From the NCBI GenBank assembly GCA_963971305.1, contig OZ020305.1, positions 40,807,717 through 40,871,716 on the forward strand: a DNA stretch of 64,000 nucleotides, in the 5' to 3' direction. A model generated the notes under the pieces. It made no database searches. It had not been told where the DNA came from and saw nothing but the letters and a program-made list of their open reading frames with translations. Numbering within the stretch: position 1 is the stretch's first letter; every line of letters begins with the position of its first letter. The stretch comes from Arcuatula senhousia. Taxonomy: Eukaryota > Mollusca > Bivalvia > Mytilida > Mytilidae. Shown piece after piece: positions 34,760-44,611 of the stretch. A program made the position numbers and the translations under genes.

Positions 34760-35736
34760 GAGGCTCCCAGGAGCCTGAATCGCGCACTTGGTCTTGATGT
34801 CGACCCGATAAAGACTTTTACAGAGCTAAATGAGCTGAACATTGAAGCTCTATCTACTACATGTATAGTTTTCATTCTGTATGCCCAAAACATGAAAAAC
34901 CGTTATTTAGGGACCATAACCCCTATAATAAAACTTCAATCCTATGAAGACTTTTGTAGAGCTTAATGAGCTGAATGTTTAAGCAAACAACAGCTTTTCA
35001 CTATCTGCTATAGTTTTCATTCTATATGCCAAAAAACATGAAAAATCGTTATTTTAAGGGCCGTAACCCCAATAAGGGGTCATGTGACAATTTCAACCCT
35101 ACGGAGACTTTTGTAGAGCTAAATGAACTGAACATTTAAGCAAGCAACGCATTTTCTCTATCTGCTATAGTTTTCATTCTATAGGCCAAAAACATGAAAA
35201 AACCGTATTTTTCGGGGCGGTAGTCCATATAAGGGACAATCTGACAACTACTTCGATTCCTATGGAGACTTTTGTAGAGCTAAATGAGCTGAACATTGAA
35301 GCAAGCAACAGTATTTCTCTATCTGCAATAGTTTTCATACTATAGGGCAAAAACATGAAAAACGCTATTTTTCACCTTTAAGAGGCTGTAACCCCTATAA
35401 GGGGTCATCTGACAACTTTGAGACTTGTAGAGCTTTTGATGCTGAAGCAGTAGGGTGGCATCAGATTTAATCTATCTCTTATACTTTTTGATTTACAAAC
35501 CAAAAACAGTAGTCTGACCCCCTGGTCTATTATTAGTAACGGCGGCCATGTTGTTTGGACGGCGGTCACCATTTGTGCAATCTTAGTAGAGGACATCCCA
35601 TAGATGAAGAGTGCAAAGTTTCAAAGCATTCCTTCGGTCATTTTGGATGAGAAGATTTTCAAAGAAAAGTTAACGACGACGACGGACGCCAAGTGATGGC
35701 AATTGCTCACATGGAACTTCGGTCCAGGTGAGCTAA
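34760..35736 (-). mobile_element. Pearl/Helentron-type element, copy C
   Basis: It starts with the hairpin AGGCTCCCAGGAGCCT and GCGCACTTGG and ends GGTCCAGGTGAGCTAAAA. About four core units are marked by GAGCTAAATGAGCTGAACATT or close variants (34825, 34964, 35117, 35278). The (ACG)n microsatellite at 35672 precedes the end. It is shorter and more diverged than copy B. Confidence 0.8.
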
Positions 35737-35899
35737 AAATGATTATTCTCTTATTCTTCTCGTACACTGGCACTTTTTTAGTACTTAAAAATGTTTTAAT
35801 TATAATTTTCTTCAACTATTAGGAAATGCAACTACAAGAAAATATGTGCGATTTTAACAACTGTGACTTATCATTTTGGGGAGTAATTTGGTGTTGTAC
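35737..35899. other. Short intergenic gap, nothing recognised
   Basis: AT-rich sequence between the pearl-like copy C and the next repeat. Confidence 0.4.
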
Positions 35900-36310
35900 G
35901 ACATTCCAACACTTAATGGTTGTATAAAGACAATGAATAAAAAAGGTAGATAAAATAAGCATGAAATGATGATGAGAAAATGGAAGTTGAAGAGAACAAT
36001 GGAAATGTTTTAAGTGAGTGAGTTGGATTTTTACGCCCTGGCAAGAAGCAAAAAGGCACAAATGGGGGCATTCGAGTGTCAAAAGTCCAAAAGGGCAACA
36101 ACAAAACCTATAAACACGTAAACACGAACGAGAACGCCACGAAGTAACACAACATAAAAACACAAAATCAACCGAACAAATACAACAACGCGAGCTCAAG
36201 TCGTAACGAGAGTGAACTTATGTGCTCCTGAAAAGTAAGTAGTTCCTGCTTACTATAGCACATCAATCACGATGCCAATATCCAATGCGGTAGAAGAAGA
36301 CATCAACAAA
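35900..36310 (-). repeat. Retroelement-like 3'-end family fragment
   Basis: Landmarks GGCATTCGAGTGTCAAAAGTCC, AAGTCGTAACGAGAGTGAAC, TGCTCCTGAAAAGTAAGTAGTTCC and TAGCACATCAATCACG appear in the family order. It is the inverse of 37870-38110 and lacks an ORF. Confidence 0.55.
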
Positions 36311-36426
36311 ACCCTATGACAATCCACACTAAACAGGTTATATTGAGGCGATGAGCATGAAAAGGATGATACTATGAACATAAAATGATGAAACCCAGAG
36401 GTTCCTTGGATGGTATCCTCGGTTTC

Positions 36427-36600
36427 CGTGAATGAGTAAGCGAGAAAAGAAGCCCTGTGTTTCCGAGGGTGCTAGGATGGGTAAGGGTATGCTGTTTCCC
36501 ACTCAGATAAGTGTTCCAACTTTGGCGACATTTCAGGTAAGGGTTTTGCATTTTCGGTCACCATAGGTAAGGGTTCCAGATTATGCCAAATATATTTGCC
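36427..36600. repeat. Partial foldback-element arm plus a second repeat fragment
   Basis: GAATGAGTAAGCGAGA..AGAAGCCC..GGTTTCCGAGG-like text at 36430-36470 matches an arm of the 4480-4749 element. The part at 36508-36600 (GTTCCAACTTTGGCGACATTT ... GGTTCCAGATT) matches about 13750-13850. Confidence 0.5.
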
Positions 36601-36639
36601 TCTATGCATAACCGATATCTGTCGAAAATAGAATGCTGA

Positions 36640-36835
36640 ATTTCTAGTTGTACATACATACACTGGGAGACCAAAGATGTGGAAGGTGGGATGGGAAACA
36701 AAAGGATTTGCAAATATTGAAGACCACTGGAAAGGAGGAGAGTTCGGTAGGGGCAAAAATTAAGCCTATGAGGTGCACTAATTGGCGGTCCACAAAGGAA
36801 TCTTTTACGTACATAAAGTAAATCAATCTCTTTCA
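36640..36835 (-). repeat. SINE-like element (GTGCGGGG family), inverted 3' part
   Basis: The sequence GGGAAACAAAAGGATTTGC, GAAGACCACTGGAAA..GGAG and GGCGGTCCACAAAGGAATC is the reverse complement of the 3' half of the family (compare 57240-57360). It abuts the next, forward copy head to head. Confidence 0.5.
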
Positions 36836-36837
36836 GG

Positions 36838-37190
36838 GCCCGGGTGGCGCATAGGCCTACAGCAGAGTCTAGATTGACGTAAGAGGCGACTAAGGGTTTT
36901 GGGATTCTGACATTGGGTGTGCGCAGCCCACAGAGCTACAAAATGTGTACCCTTGGTGGCTGAATAGGGTGGCCCTCGTCCGCAGGGGTTGTTGGGAAAG
37001 CCTGGCAACGGTGGACCAGCGTGTGTGAAGAATGTCACACTTCATCCACATAAATATTCTATTGCACCGCCATGCAAGTACTTCACCACATAGGCTTAAT
37101 TTCCGCCCCTACCCATCTGTCCCTTTTCCCAATGGTCATCAAATTATACTGTTATATTATCTTTCCCCTTCTAGACTTCTGACAACCGGA
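36838..37190 (+). repeat. SINE-like element (GTGCGGGG family), forward copy
   Basis: It starts GGCCCGGGTGGCGCATAGGCC and carries CGACTAAGGGTTTTGGGATT, CGCAGCCCACAGAGCTAC and CCGCAGGGGTTGTTGGG, the 5'-to-middle landmarks also present at 37300 and 56999. Confidence 0.6.
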
Positions 37191-37299
37191 TGCCTCATTT
37201 GTACCTCTCTGCTTCTTTTTCACAAATGGATACCTAATTCTGATAAATTGTTGATAAAGTGTTTAGATTCAGAGCTAGGAAATTCGTTTGTAATTTTCC

Positions 37300-37740
37300 C
37301 GTGTGGGGCCTGAGTGGGGACATAGGCCCACAGCAGAGCCTATCTTGTTGTAAGAGGTGACTAAGGGTCTTGGGATTCTGACGTCGGGTCGGTGCTCAGC
37401 CCACAGAGTGAACAAGTGTTTACCCTTGGTGGTTAAATAAAGCGGCACACGTCTGCGGGGGTTGTCAGGTCTAGAATACGGAAACCCTGACCGCCGACCA
37501 TATTGGGCCAACGTGTGGAGAGTGCAACGCTTCATGCACGTAAAAGACTCCTAAGTGGGCCGCCAAGTAATGCACCACATATGCTAAACTATCTGCCCCT
37601 ACCCATCTCTCCCTTTTTCCTGTGGTCTTCAAAATTTGCTGCTCCTTTGTGTCCCGCCCCACACCATATTTTATCTATCATCATCATTTCATGTTCATTT
37701 TATCACACTTATCATGTTCAACGCCTTTCAATAACCTATA
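37300..37740 (+). repeat. SINE-like element (GTGCGGGG family), nearly full copy
   Basis: It runs from CCGTGTGGGGCCTGAGTGG through TCTTGGGATTCTGACG, GCTCAGCCCACAGAG, GGGCCAACGTGTGGAG and GTAAAAGACTCC to the C/T-rich 3' part CTCCCTTTTTCCTGTGG and TTCATGTTCATTTTATCAC. Compared with the copy at 56999 it lacks a clean (ACTC)n tail. Confidence 0.65.
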
Positions 37741-37744
37741 AGTT

Positions 37745-38115
37745 GCTGTCTTCACTCAAGAAATTTTACGGTAGACACCGTGCACTCGTAGACAAATATG
37801 GGATTTCTATCTCTCAAATGAGTGCAGATGTTGGTTTGTCGTAGAAATTTGTTTTGTCTTCCTTTACCGGATTTGACACACTGAATTGGAGATTATCAAC
37901 ACGACGGGTGTGCAATAGCAGACAGGAACCGCTTACTCTTCCGGAGCACCTGAGTTCACTTTTGTCACGACTTGAGTTGGCGTTGTTGATTTCCGTTCGG
38001 TTGATTTTGTGTTTTGTGTTTCTTCGTGCTGTTTTTGTCCGTGTTTACCGGTTTCGTCGTTGCCCTTTCGGACTTTTGACACTTGAATGCCCCATTGGTG
38101 CCTGTTTGCATCTTG
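37745..38115 (+). repeat. Retroelement 3' end (ORF tail plus 3' UTR), decayed
   Basis: In frame at 37750-37840 the translation reads LKKFYGRHRALVDKYGISISQM and then a stop. The same peptide (FYGRYHALIDKYGISI) is recoverable from the inverted copy near 62760-62830, so the family carries the last codons of an ORF followed by a 3' region with GTGCAATAGCAGACAGGAACC, CTTCCGGAGCACCTGAG and CCTTTCGGACTTTTGACAC. I infer the 3' end of a reverse-transcriptase-type ORF from memory of bivalve genomes. It is not functional here. Confidence 0.5.
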
Positions 38116-38743
38116 TAAAACTCCAACTCACACATTTTTTATTTTGGAAAATATTTTTGTAAATTTTATCGACAAGCTTGTTTCTAGGGCTTAGAATATG
38201 TTCAAAGAGTTAAGACTATTACATGTAAATTAAGATAGGTATGCATTTTATCCTTACTTTCATTTTCATGGTCTTCTTTCGCGATAGGAGTTTTCGCGCT
38301 GTTATTGATGAGCAAAGAAATAATTTAAAATTTACTTAAGAATTCGTCAGAATGTCGTTGGCCAACCAAAAATGGCACAAGAGCGACAAAATTAATACTC
38401 CTACTTCGTTTACAAAAGATGAAAAGAGAGACAACCTCAGCTGAACATGATGTTATGCAAGCAAATAATAACCATTTAAAATAAATATATATAACTCAAT
38501 TTTCGTTTAGCTATGGGAGCACAATAATAAAGGCATTTAATCTGCCATAAAATATTACTAGGACATGACTGTTCATTTTATCACCCCCCCTTTCACGTTC
38601 ACCTCCATGATATAGTTGAATTCTGCTGCTTGAGAGTGAAGCAATATTACTCAGTTATCCTGAAAAGGGATATAGTATAGGAATATATTCAGAAGTATTC
38701 TTATCCAAACCGATTTTAAACTGAAGAAATATCATTGTCCTCC
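38116..38743. other. Intergenic stretch, nothing recognised
   Basis: AT-rich. A piece near 38584-38660 (TTCATGTTCACCTCCATGATA) resembles the 3' end of the GTGCGGGG SINE-like family. Confidence 0.4.
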
Positions 38744-38818
38744 ATGATGGGACTTTTTGTGCTGATTGTCGTATCTTATTTCTATTCCCTTTTTATCCCA
38801 CACAATATTAACGACTAA
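38744..38818 (+). pseudogene. Broken second copy of the 33274 ORF
   Basis: It begins MMGLFVLIVVSYFYSLFIP and stops after 24 codons. The DNA following TTTTATCCCACA aligns with copy 1 only with a one-base shift, which moves the frame into a stop. Copy 1 keeps 57 codons. Upstream and downstream blocks are also shared, so a segment was duplicated in direct orientation 5.47 kb apart. A 260-bp repeat has since inserted at about 38880-39140 on this side, and a SINE at 33500-33690 on the other. Confidence 0.35.
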
Positions 38819-38879
38819 ACCAAAATAAGCTTATTTAGAAAACGATATTTGCCACACATTTTTCTGCCCTAACGTGCAC

Positions 38880-39140
38880 GACGACATGTCGGGGGAGGAG
38901 GCGTTAAGATTTACTCCTGTCCGTCCGTACGTCTGTTTGTCCGTCCGTTCGTTCGAATTTCCGTTAGGCATTTCTCAGAAACCTTGCATAAGAATGTTTT
39001 GGAACTTGGTAGGATGGCTTAGTATGCCAAATTGTACGTCATAAGCAATTTTCAGACCTATCGGATATCTACTTCCTGTTTGGGGCCAGCGGGGGCATTC
39101 GCGTCCCATGGACACATTCCTTCTTTATAATATCCCGATG
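38880..39140 (+). repeat. Dispersed repeat (GACATGTCGGGGGAGGAGG family)
   Basis: It starts ACGACGACATGTCGGGGG and contains the CCGTCCGT run and TTGGAACTTGGTAGGATGG. The sequence GCGTCCCATGGACACATTCC is close to the end. Only one copy was seen in the window, so membership in a dispersed family is judged from style. It has no ORF. Confidence 0.35.
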
Positions 39141-39764
39141 TTGAATTGAACATGTTGAAATTTTACTTGAAAATATTCTTGTGTCGATTTACGCAAATAC
39201 TGTAGTTCTGTGTTCCACCCTGTGCCATTATTTTTAATTAATCTCTAATGAGCATTGTACGTTTCAAGATCAATTGGGCGCTACGCTTAAGCAACTATGA
39301 ATAACTAATTTGTCAAGTTTGTTGTCTCATGAACTTTATTCCATACAATAACCCAAGACGACACCGGACAAGTCAAGTGATGAGCTAAGCGACACAAGTT
39401 GTACTATCTGAGAGTGACACAGATTAAATCATAAAGTTTTGATCATCTAATAAGGTAATAAGATCCAGCATGTAGCAACTTTGATAAAAGTTTAACGTAT
39501 TTACAAATTATAGTTATGAGCAATTATCGAGAAGAGGGTATTGATATCACAGGGCGTTCGTAAATGAAATACGGATAAATGACTAAAATGTATGTGAATC
39601 AAAACCACGGGGTTTACGTAAAATTAGACGTTAAACGTCTACTTGAATATTTGTATTTGCCGGGAAGTGTGAAAAATAAATGATTTATTTTTCAAATGAA
39701 ATGACAATAGATCCACATCTCAACTGTCTAGACATTCAATAACAGTCGTCTACACAATTGGTCG
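39141..39764. other. Intergenic stretch, nothing recognised
   Basis: About 39180-39260 belongs to the duplicated segment paired with 33775-33870. The rest shows no structure. Confidence 0.4.
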
Positions 39765-39900
39765 CTCCGTGGGCTGAGCACTTACACGATGTCAGAATCA
39801 CAAGACTAAGTCGTCTCTTACGACTAGCTCAGCTCCGCTGCAAGCCTATTGGCCACCGGACCCCGCACGGGTCTCACCCTTTTCATGTTCATCTCCCTGG
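39765..39900 (-). repeat. SINE-like element (GTGCGGGG family), inverted 5' part
   Basis: GCTCCGTGGGCTGAGCACTTAC, CAAGACTAAGTCGTCTCTTACGA and CCCGCACGGGTCTCACCC are the reverse complement of the 5' third of the family, joined to a short 3' piece (TTTTCATGTTCATCTCC). Confidence 0.55.
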
Positions 39901-40048
39901 TGCTGCTTGGGTGTAAAACAATAACTTACTAAATATACCGCTCAAGTAACGTAGCATTCTTTTCAAAACGGTGTGCCACTATTGTGTGTGATCAGATTTC
40001 ATGTAAAACTGATGTAGCGTTAAGGCATTCAAAATGTCAGGTTTACCC

Positions 40049-40520
40049 TATCAGAAACCGTGTTTCGGGTGGCGAATAGGCCCATAGCAGCGCTAAGCTT
40101 GTAGGTAAAAGTCAACTTAAGAGCGCTCAGAAACCTGGCATCAGGTCAGGCCGCTTTGGCCACAAAGCTACATAGATGTGTGCCCATGGTGGTTGGATGG
40201 GTCAGTCATGTCATAATGAATACCGGGATCGTCTGGCTATAATTAGGAAAATATTACCGCAGACCATAGTGGTACACCGTGTTGGGAAAAATATCACGTT
40301 CCTCGCACGTAAAAGAATCCTACTGCAGGTCTCGAAATAAGTAGGATCTCATAGTTACAATAACGTAACCCCTACTCCGTTACTCTCCGTGAGGAATGAA
40401 AAATGAACATTGTTTTGCTCCGTTGAGGTCAATGGCTAGGAATCGTAACCCTAACGGAGAGTAACGGAGTAGAAGTTACGTTATCGTAATTTAAGGATCC
40501 CCATATAGGAGGCTAAATTG
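40049..40520 (+). repeat. SINE-like element interrupted by two transposons (left part)
   Basis: GGGTGGCGAATAGGCCCATAGC, GGCCACAAAGCTACATAG and CGCACGTAAAAGAATCC follow the family order. The copy is interrupted by the MITE at 40354-40490 and, after GGAGGCTAAATTG, by the CCGG-flanked element. It resumes at 46069 with TCCCTACCCATTACTC and ends near 46258 (AAGTAAAGCAATAACTAAC). The uninterrupted copy at 57270-57310 (GCTAAATTTTCAGTCCCTACC) gives the pre-insertion layout. Confidence 0.75.
40354..40490. mobile_element. 137-bp palindromic MITE
   Basis: The left arm (ATAACGTAACCCCTACTCCG, then TTACTCTCCGT) at about 40354-40390 pairs with the right arm (ACGGAGAGTAACGGAGTAG, then AAGTTACGTTATCG) at about 40454-40490. 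The arms are about 38 bp with few mismatches. It sits within the SINE-like copy at 40049. The target duplication is unclear. No coding capacity. Confidence 0.7.
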
Positions 40521-41512
40521 CCGGTGTTACATACTAGATTTTCCCCCATACTAGAATTTCCCCCCGGAAAAATGAGTATATACTAAGCTTTCCCCCCGGA
40601 AGATTTAGTATATACTAGACTTTCCCCCGGGGAAAAACTAGTATATACTATGTTTTCCCCCAGGGGAAAATCTGGTATGTGTAAACACATACTCATTTTT
40701 CCGCCATACTGACCTTTCCCCTATTCAAAACCGTTGCAATATTAATGACTTTCAATATTTTAAAGATAATTAATAATTAATTTTGATTTATTGGTGTATT
40801 TTCTAATAGTTAATATATATAGTATATAATTATAAAAGATGTAGATAAAAGATGTAGATATTTTTAAAGATTTATGTTGGGAAATCCATATTGTCTGGGT
40901 GCACGCTGAGTGCAAAGCGAATATTTTAGCATCTAGACTGGAGATATAAAAATGCCCTGGTTTCCGCCCGTCTGTGCATCTGTCACAGTTTATGTATATC
41001 AGTAACTGCTATTTGTAGGCTTTCGAATTTTGGTGTGCAGCTTTAGGTAGGAGTCTCTTATGGGGTTTCTCTTATGGCAGAATGCGCTTTCAGGTCTGCT
41101 GCTTATCTACAATGTATGTCCCGTTTAACGGGTCGATTTAGAATTCTTTGCGGTCGTGTAAGACCAAAGAATTATGTTCTTGTATTTGTATTGATGCTTG
41201 AAAACTGCGCTTACAATATTGAATATATTTTAAAAAATCTTTATTCTAATAAATAAGTTTGCTTTTCTAACATGTTGGCATTTAAGGGCTTAGTTCAATG
41301 CAACAAGACTATTTTAACGGTTTCTCTTAGCAATGTATTGCATAAAAATTTATTTGAATAAAATTAGAAATATCTGTTGTTGCATTCCGAAAAGTAGGAA
41401 AAGGTATCTATATCACAAAAAAAACAATAGAACATATTTTATTGTCCAATCAAGGGCCCCTAAGGGCAGCATGAGCAACAAATAAACAGATATAAGAAAA
41501 AAGAGGCTCCCA

Positions 41513-43022
41513 GGAGCCTGAATCGCTCACCTGGTCTTAATGTCAACCCTTTGAAGACTTTTGTATAGCTAAATGAGCTGAATGTTTAAGCAATAAAAAG
41601 CTTTTCTCTATCTGCAATAGTTTTGATTCCAAAGCAAAAAACACTATTTTTCACCTTTAAAGGGCCATAACCCCTTAAAGGTGTCATCTGACAACTTCGA
41701 CCCTAAAAAGACTTTTGCAGAGCTAATTAAGCTGAACATTTAAGCAAGCAACATCTTTTCTCTATCTGCAAAAGTTTTCTTTCTTTAGGCCAAAAACACT
41801 ATTTTTTGCCTTTAAGGGGTCGTAACCACTATAAGGGGTCATCTGACAACTTCGACCATATGGAGACTTGTGTAGAGCTAAATGAGCTGAACATTTAAGC
41901 AAGCAACAGCTTTTCTCTATCTGCAATAGTTTTCATTCTATAGGCCAAAAACTCTATTTTTTGCCTTTAAGGGGCCATAACCCCTGTAAGGGGTCATCTG
42001 ACAACTTAGACCCTATGGAGACTTTTGTAGAGCTAAATGAGCTGAACATTTAAGCAAGCAACAGCTTTTCTCTATCTGCAATAGTTTTCATTCTATAGGC
42101 CAAAAACACTATTTTTTGCCTTTAAGGGGCCATAACCCCTGTAAGGGGTCATCTGACAACTTTGACCTTATTGAGACTTTTGTAGAGCTAAATGAGCTGA
42201 ACATTTAAGCAAGCAACAGCTTTTCTCTATCTGTAATAGTTTTCATTCTATAGGCCAAAAACACTATTTTTTGCCTTTAAGGGGCCATAACCCCTATAAG
42301 GGGTCATCTGACAACTTTGACCTTATGGAGACTTTTGTAGAGCTAAATGAGCTGAACATTTAAGCAAGCAACAGCTTTTCTCTATCTGTAATAGTTTTTA
42401 TTCTATAGGCCAAAAACTCTATTTTTTGCCTTTAAGGGGCCATAACCCCTATAAGGGGTCATCTGACAACTTTGACCTTATGGAGACTTTTGTAGAGCTA
42501 AATGAGCTGAACATTTAAGCAAGTAACAGCTTCTCTCTATCTGCAATAGTTTTCATTCCATAGGCCAAAAACATGAAAAAATGCTATTTTTCACCTTTAA
42601 GGGGCCGTAACTCCCATAAGGGGTCATCTGACAACTTCGAGTCAATGGTGACTTTTGTAGAGCTTTTGATGCTGAAGCAGTAGCGTGGCATCAGATTTCA
42701 TCTATCTCTTATACTTTTTGATTTACAAGCCAAAAACAGTAGTCTGACCCCCCTGGTCTATTTTTAGCAACGGCGGCCATGTTTTTCGACGAATCAAAAA
42801 TCCCCACATCAGTTCTGTGGAGGAAACCCTAAAGTACCACCAGACCAAATTTGGTTTGAATCTGTGCAGCCGTTTCAGAGGAGAAGAAGTTTGAAGAAAA
42901 GTTAACGACGACGGACGACGACGACGACGGACGACGACGACGACGGACGCCAAGTGATGGCAATAGCTCACATGGCCTTTGGCCAGGTGAGCTAAACATG
43001 GCCTTTGGCCAGGTGAGCTAAA
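41513..43022 (-). mobile_element. Pearl/Helentron-type element, copy D, nested in the Ginger-like element
   Basis: The hairpin AGGCTCCCAGGAGCCT and GCTCACCTGG open it; about seven core units of 155-157 bp follow (AAATGAGCTGAACATTTAAG at about 41879, 42037, 42191, 42348, 42503, plus variants). A (GAC/GACG)n microsatellite lies at 42905-42948. The terminal 23 bp (CATGGCCTTTGGCCAGGTGAGCTAAA type) are duplicated in tandem at 42970-43022, an unusual double end. Confidence 0.82.
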
Positions 43023-43188
43023 AAGATAATGATTGAGTTACATGTAATACATATAGATATCTTACAGACATTACAGAATATAAAACAGAACAATGTAGCG
43101 CACAATATATGACTAGCTATTTCACAATCTTCTTAAGTTCTACAATTATTGAATAGAAAATCAAATGACCATTGCCCCATCTGGAATT

Positions 43189-44139
43189 TTAATATCTGTA
43201 CTTATACTGATGTTGTTGATTCTTAATCGAGAGGACGGTATGAAGAGCCTTTTTGATGTTCGAAGCTAAAATATATACACCTTTTTCCGATAGGTGAAAA
43301 TTGTGATTTTGCTTTAGCACTTGGTTTAAGGGTTGACCATACCACAAGTTGTTGTTGCTTGAGACGTACACCTTTTTATTTCCCATATATTCTCGTTTAA
43401 TCAGACCTTCTATGATTTCACAATTAATACAATTGATTCTACTATCTCTTCTTGGTGTAGTAAGTGAAAGAACTATTTTCGCATCTTTCCATTTGTCTGA
43501 AATAATTTGAACTATGTTTCCAATTTTGGACATCATATCAACTGGGTTGTTCTCTTTAATTTCATTTGTGAGTGAATGGAGAATAACTGCATTGGGCTCA
43601 TCTCTTTGATCTGATCTTATAATAGCCTCCTTTGTTTCGTCTAGTGTGTATGCAATAATTTTTCTCACATCTACTTGATTTGTTAGTTTTTCTGCCTGTA
43701 TATTGGAAATATTAAATGTCCCAATAAGTAAAGCGGTTGGTTTTCTTTTACTAGTAATTGGAGCTTTTGAAGTGTGAGAATTGAGTGAGGCTTGATTGTC
43801 CATCACTTTCTGAGACTGCTGATCATTTCTTTGTGGTGTGTACATACTTGAGAGTTGCGATTTAAGATTAAGAATTTCTGTAAATTGTTTATCTATTCTC
43901 TCTTTTTGTTCCTTACTTTCCTCATCCAGGTGATCTCTTTCACTACATACATCTGTGTTCTTTTTTCTAAGTTTTTCATTTTCTGTTTTAACCATATTCA
44001 ATTCAGTCTCTAAATGGTTGCGTTCGTTGTTGAACTTTGCTCTTTCGATTGAAATTTTAGATTCTAATTCAGCAATTTCTGTGGCGTCTTTGTACTTTTG
44101 AGTTTGTAGGTTTCTTATTGTTAGTTCAAGTTCCTTCAT
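43189..44139 (-). CDS. Coiled-coil plus SGNH/GDSL-like ORF, probably transposon-derived
   Basis: The frame from ATG 44139 gives 316 aa; an ATG at 44181 would add a hydrophobic 14-residue start that I consider less likely. Residues about 1-100 are heptad-like and charged (ELELTIRNLQ, AELESKISIERAK, ETELNMVKTENEKLRKK), a predicted coiled coil. After a linker with TSKRKPTALL, residues about 140-310 have an SGNH-hydrolase pattern: LLIGTFNI (block I position), VILHSLTNEI (block III-like), IVLSLTTPRRD, and NHNFHLSEKGVYIL with the block V histidine. The usual block I serine is replaced by F/N, so activity is doubtful. Such N-coil plus esterase proteins occur as ORF1 of some CR1/L2-type non-LTR retrotransposons and as multicopy bivalve ORFs. 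It lies inside the CCGG-flanked element. No reverse transcriptase is adjacent. Confidence 0.6.
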   Translation of the reverse strand: MKELELTIRNLQTQKYKDATEIAELESKISIERAKFNNERNHLETELNMVKTENEKLRKKNTDVCSERDHLDEESKEQKERIDKQFTEILNLKSQLSSMYTPQRNDQQSQKVMDNQASLNSHTSKAPITSKRKPTALLIGTFNISNIQAEKLTNQVDVRKIIAYTLDETKEAIIRSDQRDEPNAVILHSLTNEIKENNPVDMMSKIGNIVQIISDKWKDAKIVLSLTTPRRDSRINCINCEIIEGLIKREYMGNKKVYVSSNNNLWYGQPLNQVLKQNHNFHLSEKGVYILASNIKKALHTVLSIKNQQHQYKYRY

Positions 44140-44611
44140 AGAAAATAGAAAAACAAAAACAAAAACAAACAAAAAGCCCAAAACAACTGTTGCGGGTGAT
44201 CTTTATATATGCAAGTTCTGTTTATTTTCTTAAATCTAGGCCCGTTCGGACTTTTGACATTCGGATACCCCATTGTTACCTCTGCTTCTTTCTAATCTTT
44301 TTCATAATTTTTACATGTAATACCTTATAGCATACTAGTTGGCTGTAATGCAACAAGTAAGCTCTGAAGAGCACACTTCAAATGAAGAGCACAGAGTGAA
44401 GCGAAAAACAAATTGAGACTAGCCTTTGTCCTGCATAATTACAAAACTATACCTAAAACCCTCAAAAATTATTTTGACAATTATAACAAATAGATTACAT
44501 AAAACTATATGCATTACATTTCACCGCCATAATAGCATTATTAGAAATGTTACATTGACAAAGTGATAATAAAATAACATTACAAGTAAGACTACATAGA
44601 GCCCATATATA

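Noticed and set aside
36823..37662. Short ORFs with proline-rich translations
   Set aside because: They are reading frames inside SINE-like copies.
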